From: Devosia sediminis
GTDB lineage: Bacteria; Pseudomonadota; Alphaproteobacteria; Rhizobiales; Devosiaceae
DNA: 64,000 nucleotides
Direction of reading: 5' to 3'
Assembly (NCBI RefSeq): GCF_016411825.1
Contig: NZ_JAEKMH010000001.1
Span: forward strand, 1-64,000
The stretch's first letter is position 1, and every line of letters starts with the position of its first letter. Below, piece after piece: positions 26,418-34,969 of the stretch. The position numbers were made by a program, and so were the translations under genes. Under the pieces are notes generated by a model. That model did no database searches, had not been told where the DNA came from, and saw nothing but the letters and a program-made list of their open reading frames with translations.

Positions 26418-27414
26418 CGGCTACCATTTCCCGGGCAAAGTGACAGGTGGCCCCATGGCCGTTTCCAAGATCGACCATGGGCGGGCGCTCCGTCCGGCAG
26501 ATGTCCTGGGCAAAGGGGCAGCGCGGGTGGAACGTGCATCCCTGTGGCCGACGCTGCGGATTGGGCGGCAGGCCGCCAATAGTGGCGAGCGGCTGATGCT
26601 TGCCGCCGCCGGCTGTGGCCGGCACCGAAGCCAGCAAGCCCCTGGTGTAGGGATGGCCAGGACGGTCGTAGACGCGGCGGACATCGCCGGTCTCCACGAT
26701 GCGGCCCGAATACATGACGGCCACCCGATCGGTGACGTCGGCGACGACCCCGAGATCGTGGGTGATCAGCAGCATGGCCATGTTGTGCTCGCGCTGAAGC
26801 CGCCCGAGCAAATCCATGATCTGGGCCTGCACGGTAACGTCGAGCGCGGTCGTCGGCTCATCGGCGATCAACAGGCGTGGCTTGAGAGCGATGGCCATGG
26901 CGATGACGAGCCGCTGGCGCATGCCGCCCGAAAACTGGTGGGGATAGTTGCCGAGGCGCCGGCGCGCGTCGGGAATGCCGACCGTATCGATCACGTCGGC
27001 CGCAGCTTCGCGCGCGGCGCGGCGGCCAAGGCCCTGGCGCACACGGAACAGTTCGGCGATCTGGTCGCCGACGGTGAAAACGGGGTTGAGGGCGGTCAGC
27101 GGATCCTGAAACACCATGCCCATTTCGGTGCCGCAGAGGCGACGGGTCTCGCGGCGCGGCAAGGCGAGAAGGTCCTTGCCATCGAACCGGACGGTGCCGC
27201 TGGAGACGACGGCCGTATCGGGCAGCAGCGCCATGATGGCCTGCGCGGAAACGGACTTGCCCGAACCCGATTCACCCAGCAGCGACAGTGTTTCGCCGGC
27301 ATCGACGTGAAAGGAAATATCTTCGAGCGCCAGGATCGTGCCACCGCGGGCGGCAAAGCCGACGGCTAGGTCGCTGACCGTAAGGCATCTCTCTGATGGG
27401 GTGGCAGGGGGCAC
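26398..27414 (-). CDS. Dipeptide-type ABC transporter ATP-binding protein (DppD-like)
   Basis: A 338-aa ABC ATPase with Walker [10 protein letters not shown], signature FSGGMRQR, Walker B LLIADEP and the C-terminal cysteine motif ([14 protein letters not shown]). It starts at a GTG with CGGAG 7 nt upstream. It is the partner of the adjacent DppF-like ATPase. Confidence 0.9.
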   Translation of the reverse strand: MPPATPSERCLTVSDLAVGFAARGGTILALEDISFHVDAGETLSLLGESGSGKSVSAQAIMALLPDTAVVSSGTVRFDGKDLLALPRRETRRLCGTEMGMVFQDPLTALNPVFTVGDQIAELFRVRQGLGRRAAREAAADVIDTVGIPDARRRLGNYPHQFSGGMRQRLVIAMAIALKPRLLIADEPTTALDVTVQAQIMDLLGRLQREHNMAMLLITHDLGVVADVTDRVAVMYSGRIVETGDVRRVYDRPGHPYTRGLLASVPATAGGGKHQPLATIGGLPPNPQRRPQGCTFHPRCPFAQDICRTERPPMVDLGNGHGATCHFAREMVADDRLFA

Positions 27415-27464
27415 GGCGAACTCCGGGAATGTCGGCGCAGGCAGGAGGCCTGCGCCGGGTAGGC

Positions 27465-28970
27465 TTACTGCTTGCTGACGGTGTCGAAGCGCGGCATGCC
27501 GGTCGGGGTGGGGACGAAGCCGGTGACCTCGTTGCGGTAGACGGCGTGCATCATCATATCGAGCGGGAAGATGCCGACGGCGTCGTCCCAGATGATCTTG
27601 CCGGCCTCGGCATAAAGCTCGGCCCGCTTGTCCTGGTCGATCTCGGCGCGGGCGGCGAGCAGCAGCTCGTCGAGTTCGGGATTGGCGTAGCCCATGCGAT
27701 TGGCCGTCGAGAGATAGAGCCGGGCCAGGGTGAAATCGGCGTCACCGGTAATGGTGTTGCCTTCGGCCAGGGTCGAGTCCCAATTGAGGGCCAGCAGATT
27801 TTCGAGCCAGGTGGCGCGTTCCAGTTCCTGCGGGGTGACCTGGATGCCGACGGCCGCCCAGTAGCTGATCAGTGTCTCGGCAAACTCGCGGATATTGGTG
27901 CAGCACATGCTGCTCCACATCATGGTCGTGGTGAAGCCGTTGGGATAGCCGGCCTCGGCAAGGAGCTGGCGCGCCTTTTCCGGGTCATAGGCATAGGGCG
28001 TCTGCTCCGCGGCGCCGAAAATGTCCTGCGGAATGGGACCCTTGGCGACTTCGGCCGTGCCGTCGAAGAGGAAGGTCTTGATCTCTTCCATGTCGATGGC
28101 GTGCCACATGGCCTGGCGAACGCGCACATCGGTAAACGGCTCGCGGGAGCTGTTATACCACATGTAGTAATTGCCGAAGGTAGGGAAGGATTCCACCGTC
28201 AGAGACTGGCTGTCGCGCACCTGTGCGACCTGGTCGGGCGGCAGGCCCCAGGTCACGTCGATCTCGTTGTTTTCGAGCGCGGTGATGCGGCCCGACACTT
28301 CCGGGATGTAGCGATATTCAAGGCGGGCTGTCGGTGCGGGCTCGCCGCGATATTCGGGATTGCGTTCGAGCGCCACGAACTGGCTGGGCGTGAATTCGGC
28401 GACGCGATAGGGGCCGGTGCCGAAGGGCGCGTTGAAGAAGTTCGGGTCTTCCAGCGCAGCAGCCGGCGCGATGCCGAGCATCGATAGGTTGCTGAGAACC
28501 GTGCCGAGGCGGGTATTGGTCTTGATGTCGACGGTCAGGTCGTCGGGAGTCTCGATGGCCTCGACGGCGCCCCACAGGCCGGACAGGGGGCCCTTGCCGT
28601 CGATCAGACGCTGCAGCGATGCCTTGACGTCGGCGCTGGTCAGCGGGCTGCCATCGGCAAAGGTGATGCCTTCGTTGAGGTGGAAGCGCCAGGTCAGCTC
28701 GTCCGGGTTCTCCCAGCTTGCGGCCAAGAGCGGCTGCAACTGTCCGTCCTTGCGGATGACCAGGGGCTCGAGCACCTGCTGCATCACCGAAATGGTGGGC
28801 TGATCGGCCGACTGGGCGCCAAAGCTGTCGAGCGAGGTCACGGCGACCGGATTGGCGATGCGCAGCACGTCGGCGGACTGGGCCAGCGCCACCGATGGCA
28901 TGGCCAGCGCTGCCGCGAGGGCGAGCCCCCGGATCGTTCGTCTGAATATATCCCTGGACACATGGTTCAT
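27465..28970 (-). CDS. ABC transporter periplasmic substrate-binding protein, family 5
   Basis: A 501-aa SBP_bac_5 protein with a Sec signal peptide (RRTIRGLALAAALAMPSVALAQ) and the family pattern (LEPLVIRKDGQLQPLLAASW, GTGPYRVAEF). It binds the ligand for the DppBC-like permease. A strong AAGGAGAAGGAG lies before the ATG, suggesting high translation, as is usual for binding proteins. Family 5 proteins bind peptides, nickel, glycosides and, in the SatA case, sialic acid, so a sugar ligand is plausible. Confidence 0.9.
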   Translation of the reverse strand: MNHVSRDIFRRTIRGLALAAALAMPSVALAQSADVLRIANPVAVTSLDSFGAQSADQPTISVMQQVLEPLVIRKDGQLQPLLAASWENPDELTWRFHLNEGITFADGSPLTSADVKASLQRLIDGKGPLSGLWGAVEAIETPDDLTVDIKTNTRLGTVLSNLSMLGIAPAAALEDPNFFNAPFGTGPYRVAEFTPSQFVALERNPEYRGEPAPTARLEYRYIPEVSGRITALENNEIDVTWGLPPDQVAQVRDSQSLTVESFPTFGNYYMWYNSSREPFTDVRVRQAMWHAIDMEEIKTFLFDGTAEVAKGPIPQDIFGAAEQTPYAYDPEKARQLLAEAGYPNGFTTTMMWSSMCCTNIREFAETLISYWAAVGIQVTPQELERATWLENLLALNWDSTLAEGNTITGDADFTLARLYLSTANRMGYANPELDELLLAARAEIDQDKRAELYAEAGKIIWDDAVGIFPLDMMMHAVYRNEVTGFVPTPTGMPRFDTVSKQ

Positions 28971-29001
28971 TGTTTTCTCCTTCTCCTTGGATTGCGGCAG
29001 G

Positions 29002-29871
29002 TCAGCGCGTCACAAGATTGGGGTCGAGGCGATCGCGGAGCGTGTCGCCCAGGATGCCGACGCAGATGACCAGAATGGAAAGCGCGATGCCTGGCATGGT
29101 GGAAATCCACCAGGCATTGGCCAGATAGCTGCGCCCTGCCGAAATGGTGCCGCCCCAGGTGGGAATACCCACCGGCAGGCCGAGGCCGAGAAAGCTCAGA
29201 GACGCCTCGGCGACGATGACGAGACCGAACTGGACGGTGGCCACGACCAGGATGGGTGCGACGAGAGCGGGCAGGATGCAGTTGATGATGATGTGGGCGT
29301 CGGTGGCGCCCAGGGTGCGGGAAGCATCGACGAACGTGCGCGACTTGATGGTCAGCGTCTGCGCGCGGGCGACGCGGGCGAACACCACCCAACGGGTGAC
29401 GGCGAGCACCAGAATAACATTGGTCAGGCTCGGCCCGATTACCGCGGCGACCAGAACGGCCAGCAGGATAGAGGGAAAACCAAGCTGAATGTCGGCGATA
29501 CGCATGACCACGGTATCGACCGCGCCGCCCCAATAGCCGGCGACGACGCCGAGGGCGACGCCGATCAGGCTGGCCAGAACCAGCGTGGCGGCGCCGACGG
29601 CGAGCGAAATGCGCGCGCCGGCCAACATCTGGGCGAGCAGGTCGCGTCCCACCGCATCGGTGCCCAGAAGGCTCAGCGAGCCATTGGCAAGGGCGGTCAT
29701 GGGCGGCTTCAGGCGGTCTGCGAGACTGGTGGCGACCGGGTCGAAACCGAGGAGGATCGGGCCGATCACTGCGGCCAGGACATAGAAGCCGACCACAATG
29801 GCGGGCAGGACGATGCCGAGGGGCAGGGCGCGGCCAGACGCGAGGGTGGTGGTTGCGGAGAGGTCAGCCAT
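29002..29871 (-). CDS. ABC transporter permease (DppC-like)
   Basis: A 289-aa permease with about six hydrophobic segments, the N-terminal extension typical of DppC and the EAA-type loop (EASLSFLGLGLPVGIPTWGG). The ATG at 29871 overlaps the end of the upstream permease gene by 8 nt. Heterodimer partner of the DppB-like permease. Confidence 0.9.
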   Translation of the reverse strand: MADLSATTTLASGRALPLGIVLPAIVVGFYVLAAVIGPILLGFDPVATSLADRLKPPMTALANGSLSLLGTDAVGRDLLAQMLAGARISLAVGAATLVLASLIGVALGVVAGYWGGAVDTVVMRIADIQLGFPSILLAVLVAAVIGPSLTNVILVLAVTRWVVFARVARAQTLTIKSRTFVDASRTLGATDAHIIINCILPALVAPILVVATVQFGLVIVAEASLSFLGLGLPVGIPTWGGTISAGRSYLANAWWISTMPGIALSILVICVGILGDTLRDRLDPNLVTR

Positions 29872-30787
29872 CGACGCGTACCCTGGGGTCGAGGACGCCG
29901 TAGAGCAGGTCGACGACGATATTGATGGAAACAAAGAAGAGGACGAGCATGACCACACTGGCCTGGACGACGGCGTAGTCGCGAGCGGCGATGGAATCGA
30001 TCAGCAGACGCCCGAGACCCGGCCAGGCGAAGACGGTTTCGACGATCACGGCGCCGCCCAGCAGCGTTCCGAGCTCAAGACCAACCACGGTCACCACGGG
30101 GATCAGCATGTTGCGCACGCCGTGGACACCGACCACGCGGGTCTCGCCCAGGCCCTTGGCGCGGGCGGTCTGGATATAGGGTTCGCCCATGGATTCGAGG
30201 AGGCCCGAGCGCACCAGGCGCACGATGACGCTGAGGAGGGGCAGGGCCAGGGTCACCGCAGGCAGCAGCACGGCTTCGGGCGAGCCGGCGCCACCGCTGG
30301 GCAGGATATGCAAGGTGCGCGACAGCAGCAGCACGAGCATGATGCCGACCCAGAAACTGGGCAGGGACTGGCCCGCCAGGGAAAAGAGCGAAATCAGTTT
30401 GTCGGCCGCCTTGCCCCGCTGGAGCGCCGAGAAAACTCCCAGCGGAAAGCCGACCAGCAGCGCCAGGGCAAAGGCGACCAGCGCCAGGTATATTGTGTAT
30501 GGCAGGGTCTGCGATACGGCCTGCATGGCGGGCATGCCGAGCCGGATCGACTGGCCGAAGTCGAGCACCACCATGCGGGTCAGAAAATTCAGGTACTGCA
30601 CCGGCAAGGGGGCATCGAGCCCCCAGTCGGCGCGCAGAGCAGCGACCTGCTCGGGCGTGGCACTGACGCCCAGCATCACCACGGCGGGATCGCCAGGTAT
30701 GGCACGCATGGCGAGGAAGACGATGGTGGCGGCTCCAAGAACCACCAGCAGCGCGGATCCCAGCCGGCCGAGCAGGTAGGCTGGCAT
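29864..30787 (-). CDS. ABC transporter permease (DppB-like)
   Basis: A 307-aa permease with the DppB pattern: start LLGRLGSALLVVLGAATIVF, periplasmic GDPA block and the EAA loop region (ETVFAWPGLGRLLIDSI). It overlaps the Gfo/Idh stop by one base (TGATG), indicating coupled translation. Confidence 0.9.
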   Translation of the reverse strand: MPAYLLGRLGSALLVVLGAATIVFLAMRAIPGDPAVVMLGVSATPEQVAALRADWGLDAPLPVQYLNFLTRMVVLDFGQSIRLGMPAMQAVSQTLPYTIYLALVAFALALLVGFPLGVFSALQRGKAADKLISLFSLAGQSLPSFWVGIMLVLLLSRTLHILPSGGAGSPEAVLLPAVTLALPLLSVIVRLVRSGLLESMGEPYIQTARAKGLGETRVVGVHGVRNMLIPVVTVVGLELGTLLGGAVIVETVFAWPGLGRLLIDSIAARDYAVVQASVVMLVLFFVSINIVVDLLYGVLDPRVRVDG

Positions 30788-31770
30788 CAGGCCTTTCCTC
30801 CAGCGGCAAGTGCCTGCTCGATGGCTTCAACGATGGCGATGGCGGCCTTGCCCTCTTGTCCGGAAATCGGGGTCGGAGTCTTGGCCAGCGCGGCGCCCAC
30901 AAAGGCGTCGAGTTCGGTGCGCAGGTTGTAGGCGCCCTGGCCGGTGCGGCTGGGCCAGAAATAGGTGTCCATGTTGACGGCGCTGCCGCCTTCGCGCGGC
31001 ACCATCAGCAGGTCGTTGTGGCTGAGGCTGACTTCGATCGCGGCCTTGGAGCCGATCAGCCGGAAGCCGGCATCGGCGCGGGACGGCCGGCTATGCGGCA
31101 GCGTCCAGCCGTTTTCCATGGTGCCGACGGCGCCGCCATCGAGCCGGATCAGGGCGTGCACGATGTCGGCTTCCGCCGGCGACAGCACATTGCGCCCGAT
31201 GGCGCCGACGACCTCCACTTCCTGCCCGGTGACGAAGCGGATGAGGTCGGCGTCGTGTACGCCCAGGAACCATGCCACCGAGGTGCGATCCCAGATGCCC
31301 ACGCCGACGGCCTGGGAAGTGGAGCGCCAGACCTTGACGTGCCAAAGGTCGCCCAGTTCGCCGGCGGCCACGAGCTCGCGGGCACGGATGACGCGCGGGT
31401 CGAAGCGCAGGATATGGCCGATCATCAGCGCATCGGGGTCGGCGCAGCGGGCCATGATGGCATCGCAGCTGGCGGTCGAAATGGACATCGGTTTTTCGAG
31501 GAGGACGCGCTTGCCCGCTTCCAGGGCCTCGATGGCCGGCGCCTCATGCAGATGGTCGGGCATGCAGATGCTGACGGCGTCGACATGCGGCAGCATGGCG
31601 CTCAGCGTGTCGAAGCCGCGCACGCCGAATTCGCCGGCCACTTTCTCGCGGCGTTCGGCATTGGCCTCGGCCACCCCGACGAAGTCCACATTGGGCATTG
31701 TCGCCAGAGTGCGCGAATGCAGATGACCCTGCACACCAACTCCGAGAACACCGACACGCAACCGATCCAT
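30787..31770 (-). CDS. Gfo/Idh/MocA family oxidoreductase
   Basis: A 327-aa NAD(P)-dependent enzyme: Rossmann motif GVLGVGVQGHLHS, the family EKP motif (LLEKPMS, catalytic Lys) and the active-site region HDADLIRFVTG. Members oxidise sugars, inositols or hydrolyse glycosides redox-dependently. It is the first gene of the ten-gene operon, close behind the palindromic operator. In other bacteria a Gfo/Idh enzyme (NanY/NanOx) opens 2,7-anhydro-sialic acid, so such a role can be considered but is not shown here. Confidence 0.85.
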   Translation of the reverse strand: MDRLRVGVLGVGVQGHLHSRTLATMPNVDFVGVAEANAERREKVAGEFGVRGFDTLSAMLPHVDAVSICMPDHLHEAPAIEALEAGKRVLLEKPMSISTASCDAIMARCADPDALMIGHILRFDPRVIRARELVAAGELGDLWHVKVWRSTSQAVGVGIWDRTSVAWFLGVHDADLIRFVTGQEVEVVGAIGRNVLSPAEADIVHALIRLDGGAVGTMENGWTLPHSRPSRADAGFRLIGSKAAIEVSLSHNDLLMVPREGGSAVNMDTYFWPSRTGQGAYNLRTELDAFVGAALAKTPTPISGQEGKAAIAIVEAIEQALAAGGKA

Positions 31771-31789
31771 GTATGCACCATATCTAAGC

Positions 31790-31803
31790 TAGGTATATAC
31801 CTA
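31790..31803. promoter_or_regulatory. Palindromic operator, probable GntR/HutC site
   Basis: Perfect 14-bp palindrome TAGGTATATACCTA, 19 nt before the first start codon of the minus-strand operon. Its core GTATATAC fits the HutC-subfamily pattern GT-N-TA-N-AC. At this distance it would block transcription initiation. The regulator is encoded within the operon (23095-23793). Confidence 0.7.
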
Positions 31804-32141
31804 CAACATCACAGGACCAGACCAGAGTCAAGGTGGCAGGGGAAGAAACGGCCGGCGCACGGGAGCGCCGGTCGGCGGCCGCTTGATGCCGGTGTCCTGA
31901 AGTGGGTGACCTGACTGTCCGTCAACCGCCGGATGGCGTGCGGCGCAGCGCCGAATTACTTAAAGGTTAAAGCAAACCGCACCGGTTATCTCAACGGCTC
32001 GGTCGGGTCCGGCTCGTATGACACCAGCGCAGCTCCCGCCCGAAATGGGAGCAATTGAATAAAATTGTACCGAATTTTCGAGTTCGGCGGCAATTTGTTG
32101 CGGGCATCTTGTTGTCATCAACCTCATCAGGGATGGCACAA
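31804..32141. other. Intergenic, divergent promoter region
   Basis: About 340 nt between the amino-sugar operon and the secreted peptidase gene. It contains the minus-strand operon promoter region and a small inverted repeat GCTCCC / GGGAGC at 32032-32052. No ORF with coding character is seen. Confidence 0.4.
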
Positions 32142-32708
32142 ATGAACACCAAATTCTCGCCCAAGGCCGCAGGTCTGGCTCTCGCAATCACCTTGGCTTC
32201 CATCGGCGGCGCTGCAGCGCACTCCAACCAGGCCGGTATCGAACGGTTCTCGACGGTCACTCAGGTGGCCGCGGTCACTCCGCTCTCCATGCAGTATTTC
32301 TGCGCCCAGAACCGCAACGAATGCCGCGGTGGCGGCGCCGGCAAGGTCACGATGACCCCGAATGTCATGGCCGTGCTCAAGCAGGTCAACGTCCACGTCA
32401 ACAATTCCATCCGGCCGCAGGCCGACACGTCGGACTCCTGGGACCTCAACCCCACGGCCGGCGATTGCGAGGACTACGTGCTGAGCAAGCGCAGCATGCT
32501 GATCCGTCACGGCGTCTCTGCAGGATCGCTGCGCATCGCCTACACCCACACCCGTCGCGGCGAACCCCATGCGGTCCTCGTGGTGCGCACCTCGGAAGGC
32601 GACTACGTGCTCGACAACCTCAACAACTCGGTCAAGAGCCTGCGCGCCTCGGGCTATAATATCCGCTCGATGTCCTCGTCCGATCCCACCCGCTGGACCG
32701 CCGGCTAA
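32142..32708 (+). CDS. Bacterial transglutaminase-like cysteine peptidase (BTLCP, DUF920)
   Basis: A 188-aa periplasmic protein with a Sec signal peptide (SPKAAGLALAITLASIGGAAA). The papain-like triad is visible: Cys in TAGDCEDYV, His in GEPHAVLVV and Asp in YVLDNLNN. LapG of this family cleaves adhesins under c-di-GMP control, but many rhizobial members stand alone and have no LapD or LapA nearby, as here. ATG 32142 gives a clean signal peptide and follows AGGGA; an ORF extends 29 codons further upstream without support. Confidence 0.85.
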   Translation: MNTKFSPKAAGLALAITLASIGGAAAHSNQAGIERFSTVTQVAAVTPLSMQYFCAQNRNECRGGGAGKVTMTPNVMAVLKQVNVHVNNSIRPQADTSDSWDLNPTAGDCEDYVLSKRSMLIRHGVSAGSLRIAYTHTRRGEPHAVLVVRTSEGDYVLDNLNNSVKSLRASGYNIRSMSSSDPTRWTAG

Positions 32709-32733
32709 GCGACACTGTCAGCGCAAAAAATGG

Positions 32734-32762
32734 AATGGGGCCGAAAGGCCCCATTTGCATTT
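32734..32762 (+). terminator. Rho-independent terminator
   Basis: Nine-bp stem AATGGGGCC / GGCCCCATT with a GAAA loop (32734-32755), followed by TTGCATTT, 25 nt after the peptidase stop. Confidence 0.75.
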
Positions 32763-33021
32763 CGAGTACTGCTACGCGTTTACTGCATAGGTGCCTTTCG
32801 ATCACGATATGAGATCGTCTGGCGCAGACAACATACATTTGTCTAAATTCTTTTAGAATCAGGTAGTAGCTGCAGGGACCACTGCTGATCCTTGTCTCTA
32901 CGCATTTACCATTGCGCGGTGTCCAGCATTGCGTGGTCGGTAAACAAAGTGTAAAGAAATCTCGACTTAAGAAGTAACTCGTCGTATGCTTCGGCGCGGC
33001 AAGAATGGTGAGGACGTTTGA

Positions 33022-33363
33022 ATGAGTAAGTTTTTTGCCACTGTGGGCGCTGTAGCGACCTTCAGCCTGGCTGCCATTTCCATGCCCAACGCGGCTCCGG
33101 TACCGGGCTTCGAGGCCCTCTATGCCGCTGCATTCGCGGCTTGCACCCCGCCCGCCGGTACTCCGGAAGCCTGCGAAGCTGCGATCAATGATCTCTCCGC
33201 TGCGATGATCGCCGCTGGCATCCCGCAGGACGTCGCGCTGGCTTCGTTCACCGAACTGCGCGCTGAAGTCGTGGCCGAAGGCGGCTTCGAAGACATCTTC
33301 GAAGAACTGCTTCCGGATTCGGGCGCCATCTCCGGCACCCCGGCAGACGCCAGCCCGGTCTGA
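33022..33363 (+). CDS. Small secreted hypothetical protein
   Basis: A 113-aa Ala-rich product with a signal peptide (residues 1-25, ATVGAVATFSLAAISMPNAA). The mature part has two cysteines (AACTPP and EACEAA) that could form a disulfide, a helical middle and an acidic tail. GAGGACG precedes the ATG. I recognise no family. It stands at the edge of the polysaccharide locus; a role in the envelope is possible but unproven. Confidence 0.65.
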   Translation: MSKFFATVGAVATFSLAAISMPNAAPVPGFEALYAAAFAACTPPAGTPEACEAAINDLSAAMIAAGIPQDVALASFTELRAEVVAEGGFEDIFEELLPDSGAISGTPADASPV

Positions 33364-33701
33364 TGGCTTAGTTACGGTTCATCCACTCGGGGCAGTGTCC
33401 CCGAGTCGGGTGGTCGTGCTCTGAACCCAGCCAGGCGTTCATACTGACTACGACAATGCTGGATCTGCACCCCTCTCTTGGTGCGGAGCCTATTGTTGCG
33501 TCTGTGTCGTACATGCCGTCCATGATGGCATGCACTGTACTCCTGGACTGCTGGAAATCCTGGTCACTGCCGGCTGAAGTTGGCTTGCGACCGTCCAGAC
33601 GGGACCGGGATGTGAGGCGCGACACGAAGACAGGTGGTTTGAGACCTGTCTGATTTTGCCAGTTGTGTTGTCTCTGAATGTTTGTGACTGCGAGATCTTG
33701 C
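33364..33701. other. Intergenic before the priming transferase
   Basis: About 338 nt. The only structure is the hairpin at 33385-33406. No coding frame is convincing. The promoter of the priming transferase must lie here. Confidence 0.4.
33385..33406 (+). terminator. Terminator-like hairpin
   Basis: Eight-bp stem ACTCGGGG / CCCCGAGT with a 6-nt loop, 22 nt after the small secreted protein gene. It lacks a T-run. Confidence 0.45.
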
Positions 33702-34490
33702 ATGAACAACTTGATTGCAGTGAAAGACGGCAGTGTCGGGTTCGAGCACATCGTGGGCGATGACTCGCCGGCGGTCGTCTCCTGGCGTCCGGAATTTGGC
33801 TCAGGTTGGGTCGAAACGCAGAGTGGCCTGAAGTATTCCTGGAGCGACGGCGTGCCGGAACGCGCTGTGGACAGTGACGCCCGCCGCACCAAGCTGGCCG
33901 CCAAGCGTGCCTTTGATCTCGTCGTCGGCACATTGGCCATTCTTGGCCTGCTGCCGCTTCTGGTTCTTGTCGCTGTGGGCATCAAGCTCACGAGCAAGGG
34001 TCCGGTGTTTTTCCGGCAGGCGCGCGAAGGCATCAACGGTTCGACGTTCAATGCCCTCAAGTTTCGCAGCATGAGGATCGATGACTGCGACAACAGCGGC
34101 ATCGCCCAGACCACCAAAGACGATCCTCGGGTCACCGCCATCGGGCGTTTCCTGCGTCGCACCAGCATTGACGAACTGCCGCAGCTCATCAATGTGCTGC
34201 GTGGCGAGATGTCGATTGTCGGCCCGCGTCCGCATGTGAGCGGGATGCGTGCCGGTGGCATGGCCTATCGCGACCTCGTTCCCTATTATGACCGCCGCCT
34301 GGACATGCTTCCGGGTATCACCGGTTGGGCGCAGGCCAACGGGCTCCGTGGCTCGACACACGATGCGACCGTTGCTCGTCGCCGCATCGACCACGATATC
34401 GCCTATATCCAGAACTTCAGCCTGCTGCTCGATCTCAAGATCATCTGGCTGACGCTGCGCAACGAATTCCTCAGCGGCAGCGGCCACTGA
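33702..34490 (+). CDS. Priming sugar-phosphate transferase (ExoY/WcaJ C-terminal type)
   Basis: Transfers a sugar-1-phosphate from a nucleotide sugar to undecaprenyl phosphate, the first step of exopolysaccharide repeat assembly. The 262-aa protein has an N-terminal polar segment (about 1-70), one membrane segment (about 78-100, FDLVVGTLAILGLLPLLVLVAVG) and the catalytic domain with KFRSM, RRTSIDELPQLINVLRGEMSIVG and GITGWAQ. It lacks the four-helix N-terminus of WbaP. An ATG 8 codons upstream (33678) is an alternative start. Divergently placed from the Wzc-like gene. Confidence 0.9.
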   Translation: MNNLIAVKDGSVGFEHIVGDDSPAVVSWRPEFGSGWVETQSGLKYSWSDGVPERAVDSDARRTKLAAKRAFDLVVGTLAILGLLPLLVLVAVGIKLTSKGPVFFRQAREGINGSTFNALKFRSMRIDDCDNSGIAQTTKDDPRVTAIGRFLRRTSIDELPQLINVLRGEMSIVGPRPHVSGMRAGGMAYRDLVPYYDRRLDMLPGITGWAQANGLRGSTHDATVARRRIDHDIAYIQNFSLLLDLKIIWLTLRNEFLSGSGH

Positions 34491-34670
34491 TCAGCCGGTC
34501 GCCGGCTTGAGCGCATGCTCGCTGGCGATCCTGGCCGCCTCAGAGGCACGAGCGACTTCGCTTACCTCCTGAGATTTCTTCCCATAGCGCTTTTCGATCA
34601 GCCTGCCGGCCCATGCTGTCGGCGGGCCGCGAACGTTTGATAGGGATAAACTGCAAGCAGGCGCACGCAT
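34491..34670 (-). CDS. Possible 59-aa protein
   Basis: An ATG-initiated minus-strand frame of 59 codons abutting the priming transferase stop. Its second half looks helical and protein-like (RLIEKRYGKKSQEVSEVARA). No clear ribosome-binding site and no recognised family. It may be spurious or a gene remnant. Confidence 0.2.
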   Translation of the reverse strand: MRAPACSLSLSNVRGPPTAWAGRLIEKRYGKKSQEVSEVARASEAARIASEHALKPATG

Positions 34671-34969
34671 TGGCGATCAGGTCGGCGACGATGAAGGCAC
34701 AGCAGCAAGTCTGCGCTAGACATTGTCCGCCTGTGCCTAGTTGCTGGGCCCTGGATCAAACGTCCCGCTATCGAGCTGAAGCATAAAGTGCCTCCCACCC
34801 ATCCAGCGGCATGCCGTAAGTGGCCATGTGGGCAGTGTCGGTACCTGGCGCCGACCGGCATCGCGCAGAAGGCCAGCACAGAAAGCCAAGCCGAAAACAA
34901 GAACCCTCCGCGCGGCTGCGCGGAGGGTTTGTTCTGCTTCGTTGGTTGTCAGGGCCCGATACAGCTCGA
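34671..34969. other. Intergenic with terminator
   Basis: About 300 nt between the possible small ORF and the end of the Wzc-like gene. It contains only the strong inverted repeat at 34902-34929; nothing else is supported. Confidence 0.4.
34902..34929 (-). terminator. Strong, probably bidirectional terminator
   Basis: Perfect 12-bp stem AACCCTCCGCGC / GCGCGGAGGGTT with a 4-nt loop. On the minus strand it is followed by CTTGTTTTC and lies about 40 nt after the Wzc-like stop. The plus-strand side reads TGTTCTGCTTC. Confidence 0.8.

Noticed and set aside
25434-31914. Several long plus-strand frames opposite the ABC transporter operon
   Set aside because: All are shadows of well-supported minus-strand genes with Walker motifs, signal peptide and overlapping starts.
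32142-32708. LapG-type adhesin-processing system
   Set aside because: The peptidase domain fits the BTLCP family, but neither a LapD-like receptor nor a large adhesin gene lies nearby, so a Lap system is not claimed.
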